DNA of 52,140 nucleotides from Bacteroidaceae bacterium (GCA_017469685.1 JAFUFW010000083.1:1-52140); one strand, 5' to 3'. Shown: positions 1-10,489, counted from the stretch's first letter. Notes: generated by a model from the sequence alone, not told the origin. Program-made: numbers and translations.

Positions 1-18
1 CAGTAAAAGTCGTTTCAT
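1..18 (-). CDS. N-terminal codons of a gene running off the left edge
   Basis: An ATG on the minus strand (bases 18-16) opens the codons for MKRLLL and then leaves the window. The basic-then-leucine start looks like the beginning of a signal peptide. It follows the GH92 gene in the same direction, 54 bases after its stop, so it may be the third gene of that operon. The sequence just before the ATG holds an ATTAATATATACGC motif also found upstream of rlmN. Nothing more can be said about its product. Confidence 0.4.
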
Positions 19-72
19 ACGCGTGCGTATATATTAATAATGTGTAACAAAGAGGTTGTCGGCCTCAGTGAC

Positions 73-2358
73 CTATTTTGTCATGTAGACGTCAAGCGTG
101 CCACCTGCAACTATATCCTCGTGCCGCAGAATGAGAGCCTGCTTCGGGTTGCCGAGGAGCTTACCGTTCAAGAGCGCTTTCTTGATATATATAGCTCTCT
201 CGCTGGCACCGTGAGTGCGGATGGTAAACGTCTTGCCGCCGCCTACCTTCAGCGTAGCTTCCTTTACAAGCGGAGAGCCCATGACGTAGCGGCCGCCACA
301 GGGCTCCACCTGATAGAAGCCGAGAGCTGAGAGAACATACCAAGCCGACATCTGGCCTACATCCTCGTTGCCGCAGAGGCCTGCGGGCTGGTCGGTGTAG
401 AGCTCGCGCTGAATCTGACGCACGAGCTTTGCCGTCTTGCGAGGCTGACCCATAAGGGCGTAGAGGTACACGATGTGGTGGGAAGGCTCGTTGCCGTGGG
501 CATACTGACCGATGAGCCCGCTGATGTCGGGCTGAGCTTCGTCGTTGAGCTGGCTGTCGGCCAAGAAGAGGCTGTCGAGGCGCTTCAGGGCGACGTCGCG
601 CCCGCCGAGCATCTCCATCAGGCCATCTACATCGTGGGGTATGAGCCAGAGGTACTGCCAGGCATTACCTTCGGTGAAGGCGCGCGTCTGGTACTGCGGG
701 TTGAAGTCGTCAAGGCTCTCGAAGGAGCCATCGGAGTTCTTACCGCGCATGAAGCCTACGCGCGCGTCGTACAACTGCTTATAGCCGTGCGAGCGTTTGT
801 TGAGGTACTCCACCTGCTGTGCCAGTTCGCTATTGTCGGAATGGTTCTTAAGGACAGCCTTGCCAGCCTGAGCGGCGGCCCAGTCGGCAAGCATGTACTC
901 AAGCGTGCGTGACAGACTCTCGCCGTGGTGGTCGTTGCATACGTAGCCGTAAGTCTTCATGTCGTCGAGGCCGCGCTCATCCATCGTGAGGCTACGATAC
1001 ATGGCACGCATGGCACCCAGAGAGTCAACCACAAAGCCTTTCAGAAGCAAGTCGGCCAGCACAGGCACGGCAGGGCATCCCACCATGCAGTTGGTCTCCT
1101 GCGACATCAGATGCCACACGGGCAGTTTGCCCTGCTCGCGGAAGATGCGCAGGTAGGTAGTAGCTATTGAGGGCATCATCTCAGGCAGGATGATGGTGGA
1201 GAGGGGCGCTGCGGCACGGTAGGTGTCCCATAGAGAGAGAGTCGTGAGGTAATTGCTTCCGCCGGCGGGGGCGTCGTCAGTGGCTTCACTGGCAGTGCCT
1301 TCGAACGTGGCAAGGTCGGGCTTGTAGCCGAACATCGGGGCTGCGTTGAAGGTTTCAGGAAGTGCCGTGCGGTAGACCTGATTGTCTGCTCCGCGCCAGT
1401 CGCCGTTCACGTCATCCCACGTCTGAGGGGCCACCATGAAATGGTAGAGGGCTGTGTAGAAAATGCGTGCGTCGCGCTCGCTATGGAAAGAGGCATTGAT
1501 GCGGCCGAGCTCGCGGTTCCAGGCGGCATCAGCCTTGGCGCGTTCGCCATCAAAATCCCATGCGCAACCTTTTTGCCCGTAGGCTTCAGCCTGAAGGTTT
1601 GCAAGGGCACCCATCTCCGAGACGGGGCTGAGGGCTATGCGCACAAGCAATGGTTGTCCTGGGTTGTCAACGTGGAGGTCGTAGATAGGCGACTGATTTC
1701 CTGAGAGCTCGCTCTGGCGGTCAGACATGCGCTCAATGTGGGCTGCGGCGTTGGTGTGCATGGCGAAGTAGCAGTGCTGGCGATTGGCCCAGCCGTGGCT
1801 GATACGGTAGCCTACGAAGGTCGTGTCGTTGAGCTGCGTCAGGCGCCCCCACAGCACGCGGTCGCCAACGCCGTTTTCGAGGTCAACGACGAGGTGGCGC
1901 TGAACGCCGGCAGGGTAAGTGATGCGATAGAGTGCGGTGCGACGGGTAGCCGTTACCTCAGTTCGGATGCCACTCTCGCTTAGCACTACGCTGTAGTAGC
2001 CCGGGCGGGTCACTTCGTTGTCGTGGCTGAAAGGGGTGGCGAGTCCGTCGCGCGTCAGGTCCAGATCCTTTATTGCAGGCATGATGGCCACATCGCCGAG
2101 GTCGGAGCATCCTGTGCCGCTGAGGTGAGTCTGGGCGAAGCCCACGATGGTGGAGCTGCTCTCGTGGTAGCCAGAGGTCCAGTCCCACCCGACTTCGACC
2201 TCTGTCGGGCCAGCATTCACCAATCCGAAAGGCACGTTAGCCCCCACGAAGACGTGGCCGTGGTCACCAGTGCCGATGCGTGGGTCTACATATTTGGTAA
2301 GGTCTTGTGCTGCTACGGCCAAGGGCAGTATGGCCGCAAGGATAAGTTTAGTTCTCAT
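73..2358 (-). CDS. GH92 family alpha-mannosidase, secreted
   Basis: A 761-aa protein with a Sec signal peptide (about residues 1-17, ending LAVAAQ). The N-terminal half starts with the GH92 signature VDPRIGTGDHGHVFVGA. Near residue 663 it has GNEDVGQMSAWYVL, the family's conserved C-terminal active-site region. GH92 enzymes are calcium-dependent exo-mannosidases that trim alpha-mannose from N-glycans or yeast mannan; Bacteroidetes carry many of them in the periplasm or on the surface. Which linkage is cut cannot be told from sequence. The start codon is one base after the TGA of the upstream fusion gene (TGAAATG), so translation is probably coupled. The gene ends in TAG, showing that TAG is a normal host stop. 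Full length, no defects seen. Confidence 0.93.
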   Translation of the reverse strand: MRTKLILAAILPLAVAAQDLTKYVDPRIGTGDHGHVFVGANVPFGLVNAGPTEVEVGWDWTSGYHESSSTIVGFAQTHLSGTGCSDLGDVAIMPAIKDLDLTRDGLATPFSHDNEVTRPGYYSVVLSESGIRTEVTATRRTALYRITYPAGVQRHLVVDLENGVGDRVLWGRLTQLNDTTFVGYRISHGWANRQHCYFAMHTNAAAHIERMSDRQSELSGNQSPIYDLHVDNPGQPLLVRIALSPVSEMGALANLQAEAYGQKGCAWDFDGERAKADAAWNRELGRINASFHSERDARIFYTALYHFMVAPQTWDDVNGDWRGADNQVYRTALPETFNAAPMFGYKPDLATFEGTASEATDDAPAGGSNYLTTLSLWDTYRAAAPLSTIILPEMMPSIATTYLRIFREQGKLPVWHLMSQETNCMVGCPAVPVLADLLLKGFVVDSLGAMRAMYRSLTMDERGLDDMKTYGYVCNDHHGESLSRTLEYMLADWAAAQAGKAVLKNHSDNSELAQQVEYLNKRSHGYKQLYDARVGFMRGKNSDGSFESLDDFNPQYQTRAFTEGNAWQYLWLIPHDVDGLMEMLGGRDVALKRLDSLFLADSQLNDEAQPDISGLIGQYAHGNEPSHHIVYLYALMGQPRKTAKLVRQIQRELYTDQPAGLCGNEDVGQMSAWYVLSALGFYQVEPCGGRYVMGSPLVKEATLKVGGGKTFTIRTHGASERAIYIKKALLNGKLLGNPKQALILRHEDIVAGGTLDVYMTK

Positions 2359-2359
2359 T

Positions 2360-5300
2360 TCAGTAGATATTTGAGATATTAGTGTTTCGGTAGTAGTGTT
2401 GCAGGATCTGCTCGTACGTATATCCCTTCTCTCCCATTACGGCAGCGCCTATCTGGCACATTCCTACGCCGTGGCCCCAGCCCCGGCCGTTGAGCACGAA
2501 GCAAGCGGGCACTCCGTCGGAATCGATGTCCTTGCGCTCAACAGTGAAATTGGCACTCTTGAGGTGGGAATCGCTCAGCGCGGAGCGTATCTCCAATTCC
2601 TTGCCTATGGTGAACGTTCGTTCTGTGCCTACGATTTTCAGTCGTATGATGTGGCCTCCAGGTCCGCGCTCTACGGGCACGAGGTCTACGATCTTGCCGA
2701 AATCCATCCTTAGCCTTTGGCTGATATACTGTTGCGCTTTGTCCTGCGAAAGCTCCACGTGCCAATCGAAAAAGTCGTGTGTCTCGCAATCGTAGTCGTT
2801 GAGCACCTGACGGATTATGGTCTCGTCGCTGGTGTTGCAGAAGGGGTCTTCCACACTTTCGAGATATGGGTGGTGCTCGTCCTCCCAGCAGGTCTCAAAG
2901 GTCTCTGTGCGTCCGCCACAGCATTTTGAGAAGCGTGCATCGCAGACGTGGCCGTCGTAGGTGAGGATTTGTCCGCGTGTGCTCTCCACGGCGGCACGAA
3001 CCTCAGGGCGAGAGGCACGTGTGATACCTTGATAGCGCTGGCAGTGGTCGTCGGCGCAGACGTCGAAGATGGTGTGGTCCTCGCGGTCGTGCCAGCGTAT
3101 GAGTTCGTTCTCGGTTTTGGTGAAGGCGAAGAAGCCATGGTTGTTTTTCTCGAGGCGTTTGCGCTTCTCGATCTGAGCATAAAGCCAGCTCCGGCTTATG
3201 ACAGCTGCCGCTTTCAAGAATTCAATGGAGCAGGTGGCGTTCATCTCGCTGCTGATGACGCTTTCGAGGTAACGCTCTACGTCAATGTCGTTGATGCATA
3301 CGATGTTCTCTTCGTCAACAATAAGTCGGAGAGCGCCAAGGAAGGTCTGCCGTTCGCGGCGCTCCCAGTGGAATTCCTTGCCTATAACAATGCCCTCCAT
3401 CGTGAAACTTGACTGAGCGTCGGTCGGCGTGAAGGTGAGCTGGCGGTAGACCTGCCCGTTCCAGAGCAGGCCACCATCGCTGTACACGACCTCTTGCTCG
3501 CCGGCAATCGTAGAACCTTTTGCCGTGAATGCGCCGTTGAGGATAAAGCGTACGGCAGTAGCAGAGAGGAGACCTACGGATAAGGAAGAAGACTCTCCAC
3601 CCTGCCCTTCAAGAACAGGAATGGCAGGGGGAGAGTCTGTCACTTCATTGATGATTGGTTTCAGTTCCTCCTCAGTCATCGTCACTTCTTGCAGAATCTC
3701 TGCGGCCCACTCAGGCGTAATCTTCTTGAAGTCCTCTTCGCGTGGAGTAATTATGAGGCCACCCATGTCTAAGGCACCGGGGGAGACCATAAGAGAAGAT
3801 TCACCCTCCGCACTATAGCATTCGGGCCTATGCTTCTTCCTCGGAAATATAAGTGTGACGATTTCATCGCTTCGGCTTTCATCGCCTGCCTGACGCCAAC
3901 AGATGACATTCAGCCGCGGCTCTGTCTCGCCTTCAGGAATAGGAAGTGCACGGTAGAGGCGTTGGCAGAGTATGCTGTCTCTCTCTTCAGGCAAGGAGCG
4001 GATGACGAAAACGGGGCAAACATAGCCCTTCAGCAAGAATAATCCGCAGCGCTGGCTGACGTTGCCTGCTTCCTCCATCTCCTGCGTAGCGCCGCCTGTA
4101 AGGGGATATAGTTTCTCGAGCTGATTCTCGTATAGCTCCCAGTCGCGCTCAATAGGCACTGCACCGCGAGAGCCTGCTTGCAGATGAAGGTGGTCTGGGC
4201 ACGATGCACCGCACAAAGGTCCGTTGTAGAACACTATGTTGTGCGGCAGCCGCCATGCCAACCGTCGCATGGTTCCGAAATGTTCCCAGATGGCTTGCGG
4301 CTTGTGGCGGCGCGTCGGGATTGTGAAATGTTGCGGTAGGATGGGGAAGGGGTTTACGAGCACCTGGTAGTGGTGTTCTATCATCAGGGAGTGTTGTTCC
4401 TTGGGGCGGTTCTCGTCGCAGAGGAAACAGGGACGTGCCTCGATGGAAGCCTTGTCTATCTTCGCACCTGTTGAGACTATGCGTGCAGGATTCCACTGAG
4501 CCGTGAGCAAAGTTTCTGTCATGGGCTTGCCTTGGCTCGTCTCTGCGGGTGTCGTTAGCTGCAGCGCCTTTTGCTGTACGTGCTCCTTGAGGTCGTCGTA
4601 TCGTTGACGTGCTGTCGTCCACTCGCGAAGTTCCTGCTCGAAGAACATTTCGACTTCTTCTTCAGTGACCTCACGGCGCCATTTGTTGTTCAATGCCTGA
4701 CGGGCAAGAATTTCTGTGGTGCGCAGTTGGTCTTTATATAGATTATTCTTATTTAATTTCTCAATACTTAAAGCAGCATCGCTGTTGCCTTCCCAGCGGC
4801 GGCAAAGGTAAAGCTCGTCGAAGATGCGCCCGATGCGGTAGCGGCGCCCAATCATTAGGCCGAGAGCATAGTCTTCACCGTAGCTGGTATTAGGTATCTG
4901 GATTTTGCGCAGAACGGGGGCGTAGAAGGCTCTCGGCGCTCCGAGCCCGTTGATGCGCAGGGCGTTGTTGCGCCCGTTTTGGGGCGTCCATTCGCGATGG
5001 TCGATGATTCCGGGCGGCAGAGTTTCCAACTGGAAATTCGTCATACGGTAGGAGCCTATGACCATTGCAGCCCGCTGCTCGCGGAAAGCATCTACGATGC
5101 GTTGAAGGGTGTCCGTTCCGCTGTAAAGGTCGTCTGAATCGAGTTGTACAACGAAGCGTCCGCACTGTGGATGATGTACTGCCAGATTCCAGCAGCCACC
5201 TATGCCAAGGTCGTCCCTTGATGGGATTAAATGAATTATCGGACAATGGGCATTATCCATTATGCCGTCAATGGCAGCGGACGTGCCATCATCGCTATGA

Positions 5301-6103
5301 TTATCTACCACGATAAGGTTGAATGGGAACGTCGTTTCCTGCTTCTGGACGCTGCGAATGGCATCCTCTATCGTACGAACGCGGTTGCGCACTGGGATTA
5401 CCACCGTAGCCTCAACGGGGAACTCCTCCTCGTCGAACTTTATCTCGTCGAACTCGTCGGGGGCAAGCAGTGCTCCGATGGACTTCAAGTGTCGCGTGCA
5501 TGCGCGTTCCATTTCTATCTGTCGCGCGCGGTTGCGCGGGTCGACGTAGTCAAACTGTTTCTGCCCGGACAGGCGTGTGTCTGTCTCGACCTCCGTGTAG
5601 AGGAACTCGCTGACGTGCACAGGAAGCATGCGACGTGAGAGAAACAGCCGCAGGTCGTACAAACCTGCGAACTGGTATTCGCGCAAATGTTCTTGGTTGA
5701 AGTAGGCTCTGACATCCTCTGTGCGCATGAGCAAAAGCGAGCCGAAGTCAAAGTCGTCGCGCACGCTGCCGAGCTGGTAGTCGATGAGTGGACGTGCCTG
5801 TACTTCGCCAGAGGGCAACTGCTGACGGTGGTCGGCATATACCATCGAGGCACCCGTGTCGTCGGCAACGCTTATGAGGCGTGTAAGTGCATGGTAACCG
5901 AGTTGCAGGTCGAAACGCTTGGTGTAAAGTAATATATACTCGGTTTCCACGTCTGTTATCATCTGCCTGAGTGCTTTCGTCTGAAACGGATTGCCGATAA
6001 GGCCTACGCAGGCCACATTGTCATCAGTCTGCAACGATTCTATGGTCTTACGTCCTTCGCTTGGGGAGTCGAAAGGTACGAAACAGCTTATTTTTTGTAT
6101 CAT
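2360..6103 (-). CDS. Trifunctional fusion: GT2 glycosyltransferase - DUF4922 (GalT-like) - SpoIID/LytB
   Basis: A 1247-aa protein with three recognisable parts. Residues about 230-480 are a GT-A family 2 glycosyltransferase (VVIPVRNR, then VVDNHSDDG, and a DSDD metal motif near 323-326). The first 220 residues are weakly GT-like. Residues about 530-760 match DUF4922, related to galactose-1-phosphate uridylyltransferase and ATP adenylyltransferase: a CFLC zinc pair near 560-563 and [10 protein letters not shown] (HxHxQ) near 637-645. Residues about 850-1247 are a SpoIID/LytB domain ([13 protein letters not shown], ending [14 protein letters not shown]), the fold that trims peptidoglycan glycan strands after amidases. 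No signal peptide is visible, which is odd for SpoIID. I chose ATG 6103 over the TTG one codon upstream. The linker near residues 823-840 is encoded by a palindromic element (3591-3637). First gene of an operon with the GH92 gene. Confidence 0.85.
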   Translation of the reverse strand: MIQKISCFVPFDSPSEGRKTIESLQTDDNVACVGLIGNPFQTKALRQMITDVETEYILLYTKRFDLQLGYHALTRLISVADDTGASMVYADHRQQLPSGEVQARPLIDYQLGSVRDDFDFGSLLLMRTEDVRAYFNQEHLREYQFAGLYDLRLFLSRRMLPVHVSEFLYTEVETDTRLSGQKQFDYVDPRNRARQIEMERACTRHLKSIGALLAPDEFDEIKFDEEEFPVEATVVIPVRNRVRTIEDAIRSVQKQETTFPFNLIVVDNHSDDGTSAAIDGIMDNAHCPIIHLIPSRDDLGIGGCWNLAVHHPQCGRFVVQLDSDDLYSGTDTLQRIVDAFREQRAAMVIGSYRMTNFQLETLPPGIIDHREWTPQNGRNNALRINGLGAPRAFYAPVLRKIQIPNTSYGEDYALGLMIGRRYRIGRIFDELYLCRRWEGNSDAALSIEKLNKNNLYKDQLRTTEILARQALNNKWRREVTEEEVEMFFEQELREWTTARQRYDDLKEHVQQKALQLTTPAETSQGKPMTETLLTAQWNPARIVSTGAKIDKASIEARPCFLCDENRPKEQHSLMIEHHYQVLVNPFPILPQHFTIPTRRHKPQAIWEHFGTMRRLAWRLPHNIVFYNGPLCGASCPDHLHLQAGSRGAVPIERDWELYENQLEKLYPLTGGATQEMEEAGNVSQRCGLFLLKGYVCPVFVIRSLPEERDSILCQRLYRALPIPEGETEPRLNVICWRQAGDESRSDEIVTLIFPRKKHRPECYSAEGESSLMVSPGALDMGGLIITPREEDFKKITPEWAAEILQEVTMTEEELKPIINEVTDSPPAIPVLEGQGGESSSLSVGLLSATAVRFILNGAFTAKGSTIAGEQEVVYSDGGLLWNGQVYRQLTFTPTDAQSSFTMEGIVIGKEFHWERRERQTFLGALRLIVDEENIVCINDIDVERYLESVISSEMNATCSIEFLKAAAVISRSWLYAQIEKRKRLEKNNHGFFAFTKTENELIRWHDREDHTIFDVCADDHCQRYQGITRASRPEVRAAVESTRGQILTYDGHVCDARFSKCCGGRTETFETCWEDEHHPYLESVEDPFCNTSDETIIRQVLNDYDCETHDFFDWHVELSQDKAQQYISQRLRMDFGKIVDLVPVERGPGGHIIRLKIVGTERTFTIGKELEIRSALSDSHLKSANFTVERKDIDSDGVPACFVLNGRGWGHGVGMCQIGAAVMGEKGYTYEQILQHYYRNTNISNIY
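3591..3637. repeat. Palindromic element inside the fusion-gene coding sequence
   Basis: GACTCTCCACCCTGCC (3591-3606) pairs with GGCAGGGGGAGAGTC (3623-3637) except for one bulged base, with a 16-base loop. It encodes the Pro/Gly/Ser-rich linker between the DUF4922 and SpoIID domains and keeps the frame. It resembles in kind the GC-rich palindromic inserts in rlmN and xylB, although the sequence differs. Confidence 0.6.
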
Positions 6104-6131
6104 CAAGAACTTTTTTATAAAAAAACTGCCA

Positions 6132-6139
6132 CAAAGGTA
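6132..6139 (-). promoter_or_regulatory. Promoter -7 box for the fusion-GH92 operon
   Basis: CAAAGGTA on the plus strand reads TACCTTTG on the minus strand, matching the Bacteroidetes TAnnTTTG -7 element about 30 bases before the ATG at 6103. No clear -33 TTG is seen. It is divergent from the box at 6162. Confidence 0.6.
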
Positions 6140-6161
6140 AACAATTTCCAGCTTTTCATAC

Positions 6162-6169
6162 TATCTTTG
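6162..6169 (+). promoter_or_regulatory. Promoter -7 box for the GH109-type gene
   Basis: TATCTTTG matches the Bacteroidetes -7 element 45 bases before the ATG at 6214. No good -33 element is visible upstream. Confidence 0.6.
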
Positions 6170-6213
6170 CGGCAAAATAAATCATCTTTTTCAAACTAAC
6201 ACACTTTTTTATC

Positions 6214-7800
6214 ATGAAGAAACTTCTAATGATTGTTGCTGCGGCGTGTTGCACTTTGTTGGCGAACGCCCAGTCGCTCTCAGTGACCGATAAAGATTGG
6301 CATTGGGAGAAAGGAACTATCGTCGTCAATGCGCCGCAGCGTCCTGCTGGACAGACTGACGTCATCGGTCTAACAGCTCCCAAGCTCGAGACTGTTCGTG
6401 TGGCGTTCGTTGGTCTTGGTATGCGTGGTCCTGGCGCTGTTGCCCGCTGGACATATATCCCGGGCGTGCAGATTGTAGCGCTTTGCGACTATGAGGAAGC
6501 TCGCGCCGAAGCTTGCCAGAAGTACCTGCGCAGCGCGGGCCTGCCCCCTGCTGCCATATACAGCGGTGAAAAGGGCTATGAGGAAGTGTGCAAGCGTCCT
6601 GACGTCGATATCGTGTATGTCGCTACTGATTGGGATCATCACTTCCCCGTTGCAAAATGTGCACTTGAGAATGGCAAGCACACCGCCATCGAGGTGCCTT
6701 CGGCAATGAATCTCGCACAGTGCTGGGAACTCATAGAACTCTCTGAGCGTACTCGCAAGCATTGCATGATTCTTGAGAACTGCTGCTACGACTGGTATGA
6801 GCTCAATGCGCTTAACATGGCTCAGCATGGTGTCTTCGGCGAAATCCTGCGTGGTGAGGGTGCCTACATTCATAATCTCGACCAGTTCTGGGATGCATAT
6901 TGGAAGAACCCTGATGGCAGTGACCCCGACCGCCTCGGATGGCGCATGAAGTACAACATGGAGAATCGAGGCGACGTATATGCTACTCACGGTCTCGGGC
7001 CTGTGGCTCTCGCTTTGAACATACATCGTGGCGACCGCTTCACAACGCTTGTTGCTATGGATACCAAAGCCGTTCATGGTCCTGACTATGTTGAGGCTAA
7101 GACAGGAAAGCGCCCGGCCAACTATCGCAATGGCGACCAGACTACAACACTCATGCGCACTGCCGAGGGTAAAGTCGTTGAAATTCAGCACAACGTAATG
7201 AACCCCCAGCCCTACAATCGCCTGTTTAAGCTGACCGGTACTAAAGGCTACGCTACAAAGTACCCGGAAGAGCACTTCGCCCTCGACAAAAACCAGCTCG
7301 CACAGAGCGGCGTGACACCTAAGGTGGACGACCTCTCGAGCCACGGTTTCCTGCCAAAGGCAGAGCAGGATGCTCTCGTAGCAAAATACCGTCATCCTAT
7401 CATCCAACGCTATGGTGAGTTGGCTCAGAAGGTCGGTGGCCACGGAGGCATGGACTTCTTTATGGACGCACGCCTTGTCTACTGTCTGCAGAACGGGTTG
7501 CCTCTTGACATGGACGTTTATGACCTTGCTGAATGGTGCTGTCTGGCCGAACTCGGCGCTCTGTCGATGGACAACAATTGCGCCAGCGTAGCTTTCCCCG
7601 ACTTCACCCGCGGAGCTTGGAACAAGCAGCAGGGCTTCCAGTTCGCTTGGGCTCCTCAAGCCGATGATGCAGCGTCTATGGAAGCTGCTATCAAGAGCAC
7701 TGAAGCCCAGAAGGCTCTCTGCGCAAAGAAGAAACTGTGGGAGAAGTATGATAAGGAAAAGATCAAGAAGGCTAAGAAAGTGCATCCCAAGAAGCGCTAA
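6214..7800 (+). CDS. Gfo/Idh/MocA oxidoreductase fold, GH109-like glycosidase, secreted
   Basis: A 528-aa protein with a Sec signal peptide (residues 1-20, LLANAQ). A Rossmann NAD site follows (VRVAFVGLGMRGPGAV, about 61-77), and later the Gfo/Idh/MocA features DIVYVATDWDHH and the EVPSAMN segment. This length and layout match GH109, whose founding members are NAD+-dependent alpha-N-acetylgalactosaminidases with retained cofactor; other family members may have other substrates. The C-terminus is Lys-rich (EKIKKAKKVHPKKR). It stands alone on the plus strand, divergent from the GT/GH92 operon, which is also glycan-related, so a joint role in host-glycan trimming is an inference. A 36-bp-arm hairpin follows the stop. 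Confidence 0.85.
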   Translation: MKKLLMIVAAACCTLLANAQSLSVTDKDWHWEKGTIVVNAPQRPAGQTDVIGLTAPKLETVRVAFVGLGMRGPGAVARWTYIPGVQIVALCDYEEARAEACQKYLRSAGLPPAAIYSGEKGYEEVCKRPDVDIVYVATDWDHHFPVAKCALENGKHTAIEVPSAMNLAQCWELIELSERTRKHCMILENCCYDWYELNALNMAQHGVFGEILRGEGAYIHNLDQFWDAYWKNPDGSDPDRLGWRMKYNMENRGDVYATHGLGPVALALNIHRGDRFTTLVAMDTKAVHGPDYVEAKTGKRPANYRNGDQTTTLMRTAEGKVVEIQHNVMNPQPYNRLFKLTGTKGYATKYPEEHFALDKNQLAQSGVTPKVDDLSSHGFLPKAEQDALVAKYRHPIIQRYGELAQKVGGHGGMDFFMDARLVYCLQNGLPLDMDVYDLAEWCCLAELGALSMDNNCASVAFPDFTRGAWNKQQGFQFAWAPQADDAASMEAAIKSTEAQKALCAKKKLWEKYDKEKIKKAKKVHPKKR

Positions 7801-7820
7801 ACGATAGCCCGCTATAATGC

Positions 7821-7902
7821 AAGAGGCTATGCCTGTCCGAAGTAAGCCCCGGAAGTCTTTTGTCTAACTTCCGGGGCTTACTTCGGACAGGCATAGCCTC
7901 TT
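7821..7902. terminator. Long perfect hairpin between convergent genes
   Basis: A 36-bp perfect inverted repeat (7821-7856 and 7867-7902) with a 10-base loop. It lies 20 bases after the stop of the GH109-type gene and 18 bases before the 3' end of purT. A short T run (TTTT at 7901-7904) follows on the plus strand. It very probably acts as a bidirectional terminator, but its stem is far longer than a normal intrinsic terminator. Confidence 0.8.
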
Positions 7903-7920
7903 TTCCTTATCCTTTGAACA

Positions 7921-9105
7921 TCAAAGCACGTTGACCTTCAACTTGGCGTATGCGCGCTCCGCTTTTTCCAAGGCTTTCTCTACGGTCTCGTCGCGAGCCA
8001 GCAGTACCCCCATGCGGCGGTGCCCCTTGATGAACGGCTTGCCGAAGATGCGGATTTGAACGTCGGGCTCGTTCAGCACCTCGTCGAGGTTCTCAAACTC
8101 CACCATAGTGGTGTCGCCTTCAACAACGATGGCCTTCGAAGCGCTGGGACCATAGAACGTCACCTTGGGGATGGGCAATCCGAGCACGGCGCGGGCATGA
8201 AGTGCAAACTCAGAAAGGTCTTGAGAGATCATAGTCACCATGCCTGTGTCATGCGGGCGAGGCGACACTTCGCTAAACAATACCTTGTCGCCGCATACAA
8301 ACATCTCCACGCCAAAGATGCCGTAACCTCCCAGCGCGTCTGTGATTTTCTTTGCTATGTCCTGAGCCAAAGCAAGAGCCTTGTCGCTCATCGGCTGTGC
8401 CTGCCACGATTCGCGGTAGTCGCCGTCCACCTGATGGTGGCCTATAGGGTTCAAGAAAGTAGTGCCTCCGCTGTGGCGTACAGTTAGCAGGGTAATCTCG
8501 TAGTCGAACTTCACAAAGCCTTCTACGATAACCTCTCCGCCTCCGGCACGCCCTCCCTCCTGGGCAATTGTCCATGAATCGTCGGCATCCTCTGGCCGCC
8601 AACAAACGCTCTGCCCGTGGCCCGAAGAGCTCATGATGGGCTTGACGACGCAGGGCACTCCCACCTCACGGATGGCTGCGTCAAACTCTTCGCGTGTGGC
8701 GGCGAAACGATAGTTTGATGTGGGCAGGCCCAGCGTCTCGTGCGCCAGCTGGCGAATGCCCTTGCGGTTCATCGTCAGGAAGGTGGCGTTGGCTGTTGGG
8801 ATTACATTGTAGCCTTCCTTCTCCAGCTCTATCAGTGTAGGCGTAGCAATAGCCTCCACCTCAGGAATGATGAGGTCTGGCTTCTCCTTCTCGATAATCT
8901 CGCGCAGGCGGGCTCCGTCGAGCATCGAGAGAACATAGCTGCGATGAGCCACTTGCATGGCTGGGGCGTTTTCATAGCGGTCAAGAGCAATGACCTCGAC
9001 ACCATAACGTTGCAACTCCAATGCAACCTCTTTCCCCAACTCACCAGAGCCGCACAGCAGCGCCTTCTTGGCAACCTTGGTGAGTGGCGTTCCTATCTTT
9101 ACCAT
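7921..9105 (-). CDS. purT: Formate-dependent phosphoribosylglycinamide formyltransferase (PurT)
   Basis: A 394-aa ATP-grasp enzyme that makes formyl-GAR from GAR, formate and ATP in purine synthesis. Near the start the conserved [21 protein letters not shown] nucleotide-fold segment is seen. In the middle are [15 protein letters not shown] and [16 protein letters not shown], and then the active-site run [15 protein letters not shown]. The length equals the usual 390-395 aa. It follows guaA by 34 bases on the same strand, so the two purine genes probably form an operon. The 36-bp-arm hairpin at 7821-7902 ends it. Confidence 0.95.
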   Translation of the reverse strand: MVKIGTPLTKVAKKALLCGSGELGKEVALELQRYGVEVIALDRYENAPAMQVAHRSYVLSMLDGARLREIIEKEKPDLIIPEVEAIATPTLIELEKEGYNVIPTANATFLTMNRKGIRQLAHETLGLPTSNYRFAATREEFDAAIREVGVPCVVKPIMSSSGHGQSVCWRPEDADDSWTIAQEGGRAGGGEVIVEGFVKFDYEITLLTVRHSGGTTFLNPIGHHQVDGDYRESWQAQPMSDKALALAQDIAKKITDALGGYGIFGVEMFVCGDKVLFSEVSPRPHDTGMVTMISQDLSEFALHARAVLGLPIPKVTFYGPSASKAIVVEGDTTMVEFENLDEVLNEPDVQIRIFGKPFIKGHRRMGVLLARDETVEKALEKAERAYAKLKVNVL

Positions 9106-9139
9106 ATTAAAACTTCAATAATTCAATTATCAATAATCT

Positions 9140-10123
9140 TCACTCCCACTCGATTGTGCCAGTTGGCTTCGGTGTTAAATCGTAGAGCACTCGGTTTACA
9201 CCAGGAACTTCGGTGATGATTCGCTTGGTGATGCGGTGGAGCAGTTCGTATGGGATTTCCTCTATGGTGGCGGTCATAGCGTCGCGGGTGTTCACGGCAC
9301 GTATGATGGCGGGCCAATCCCAGCTGCGCTTGTCGTTCTTTACGCCTGTCGACTTATAGTCTGGCACGATGGTGAAGTACTGCCATACCTTGCCCTCGAG
9401 GCCGTTCTTGGCAAACTCCTCACGCAGGATGGCATCGCTCTCACGAAGTGCCTCGAGACGGTCGCGTGTGATGGCTCCTGTGCAGCGTACGCCAAGGCCT
9501 GGGCCAGGGAAGGGCTGACGGAAGACCATATTGTCTGGCAATCCCAGCTCCTTGCCAACTACGCGAACTTCATCCTTGAACAGAAGCTTGATAGGTTCCA
9601 CAAGCTCAAACTGCAAGTCGTCTGGCAGACCGCCTACGTTGTGGTGCGACTTCACGGGGCCTGATTCGATGATGTCTGGGTAGATGGTGCCTTGTGCCAG
9701 AAAACTGATGCCCTCAAGCTTGCGGGCTTCTTCCTCAAACACACGGATGAACTCTGCGCCGATAATCTTGCGCTTCTGTTCTGGGTCAGCTACGCCTGCC
9801 AGCTTGTTGAGGAAGCGGTCGGTGGCGTCGACATAGATGAGGTTTGCATCCAGCTCGTCGCGGAACACTTTGACCACCTGTTCAGGCTCGCCTTTGCGCA
9901 GAAGCCCGTGGTTGACGTGTACCGACACCAGCTGCTTGCCAACGGCCTTAATCAGCAGTGCCGCCACGACAGATGAATCAACGCCGCCGGAGAGTGCCAG
10001 CAGCACTTTTTTCTCGCCAATCTGAGCACGTAGTTCCTTAATCTGTTCTTCAATAAAATGCTTGGCCAGGGCTGGAGTAGTGATGCGCTCCATCTGGGCT
10101 GGCCGAACGTTGCCTGTAGCCAT
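9140..10123 (-). CDS. guaA: GMP synthase, ATP-pyrophosphatase subunit without glutaminase domain
   Basis: A 327-aa protein covering only the synthetase half of GMP synthase: PP-loop SGGVDSS (residues 45-51), then [24 protein letters not shown], and the C-terminal dimerisation region ending KPTGTIEWE. The usual bacterial protein is about 510-525 aa with an N-terminal class-I glutaminase. This one is built like the archaeal two-subunit type. No glutaminase gene lies next to it; the upstream 415 bases hold no gene. The glutaminase partner must be elsewhere, or the enzyme uses ammonia. First gene of a guaA-purT operon. Confidence 0.9.
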   Translation of the reverse strand: MATGNVRPAQMERITTPALAKHFIEEQIKELRAQIGEKKVLLALSGGVDSSVVAALLIKAVGKQLVSVHVNHGLLRKGEPEQVVKVFRDELDANLIYVDATDRFLNKLAGVADPEQKRKIIGAEFIRVFEEEARKLEGISFLAQGTIYPDIIESGPVKSHHNVGGLPDDLQFELVEPIKLLFKDEVRVVGKELGLPDNMVFRQPFPGPGLGVRCTGAITRDRLEALRESDAILREEFAKNGLEGKVWQYFTIVPDYKSTGVKNDKRSWDWPAIIRAVNTRDAMTATIEEIPYELLHRITKRIITEVPGVNRVLYDLTPKPTGTIEWE

Positions 10124-10162
10124 AGTATCGATGAATTATTTAGTGAGGTTGTTTCTAGGCTA

Positions 10163-10196
10163 CAAAGATAGCGCTTTTTACCTTTCGTGATGTCAA
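10163..10196 (-). promoter_or_regulatory. Promoter of guaA-purT
   Basis: On the minus strand TATCTTTG (10170-10163) matches the -7 box and a TTG lies 23 bases upstream (10196-10194), about 40 bases before the guaA ATG. The spacing is slightly longer than ideal. Confidence 0.55.
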
Positions 10197-10489
10197 AAAG
10201 CACGAAAAACTTCATCATATTCTCAAAATACAATTTCACGGCCTACTCTTCTTGTGCTCGAATGGCTTGAACCTTAATTGTTTGGCTTGTTGATGTTAGG
10301 CAGGGATGCACGCAACCAACATCATTATAAGCTCCATGAAACGAGTCCTCCTCTTGGTGGGAAGGGCAACTCACAGGCTATGAAGAATAGACATGACTAA
10401 TCCATGGTGGGGGAGAGGCTGAAAGTTAACTTTGCTAAAAACAGCATACATTTTCGCCAGAAAATGCAGGGCGAAGCCGAAAATGGCAC

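Noticed and set aside
6370-7785. 471-codon open frame antisense to the GH109-type gene
   Set aside because: No recognisable protein features; it is explained by codon bias of the strongly supported plus-strand gene.
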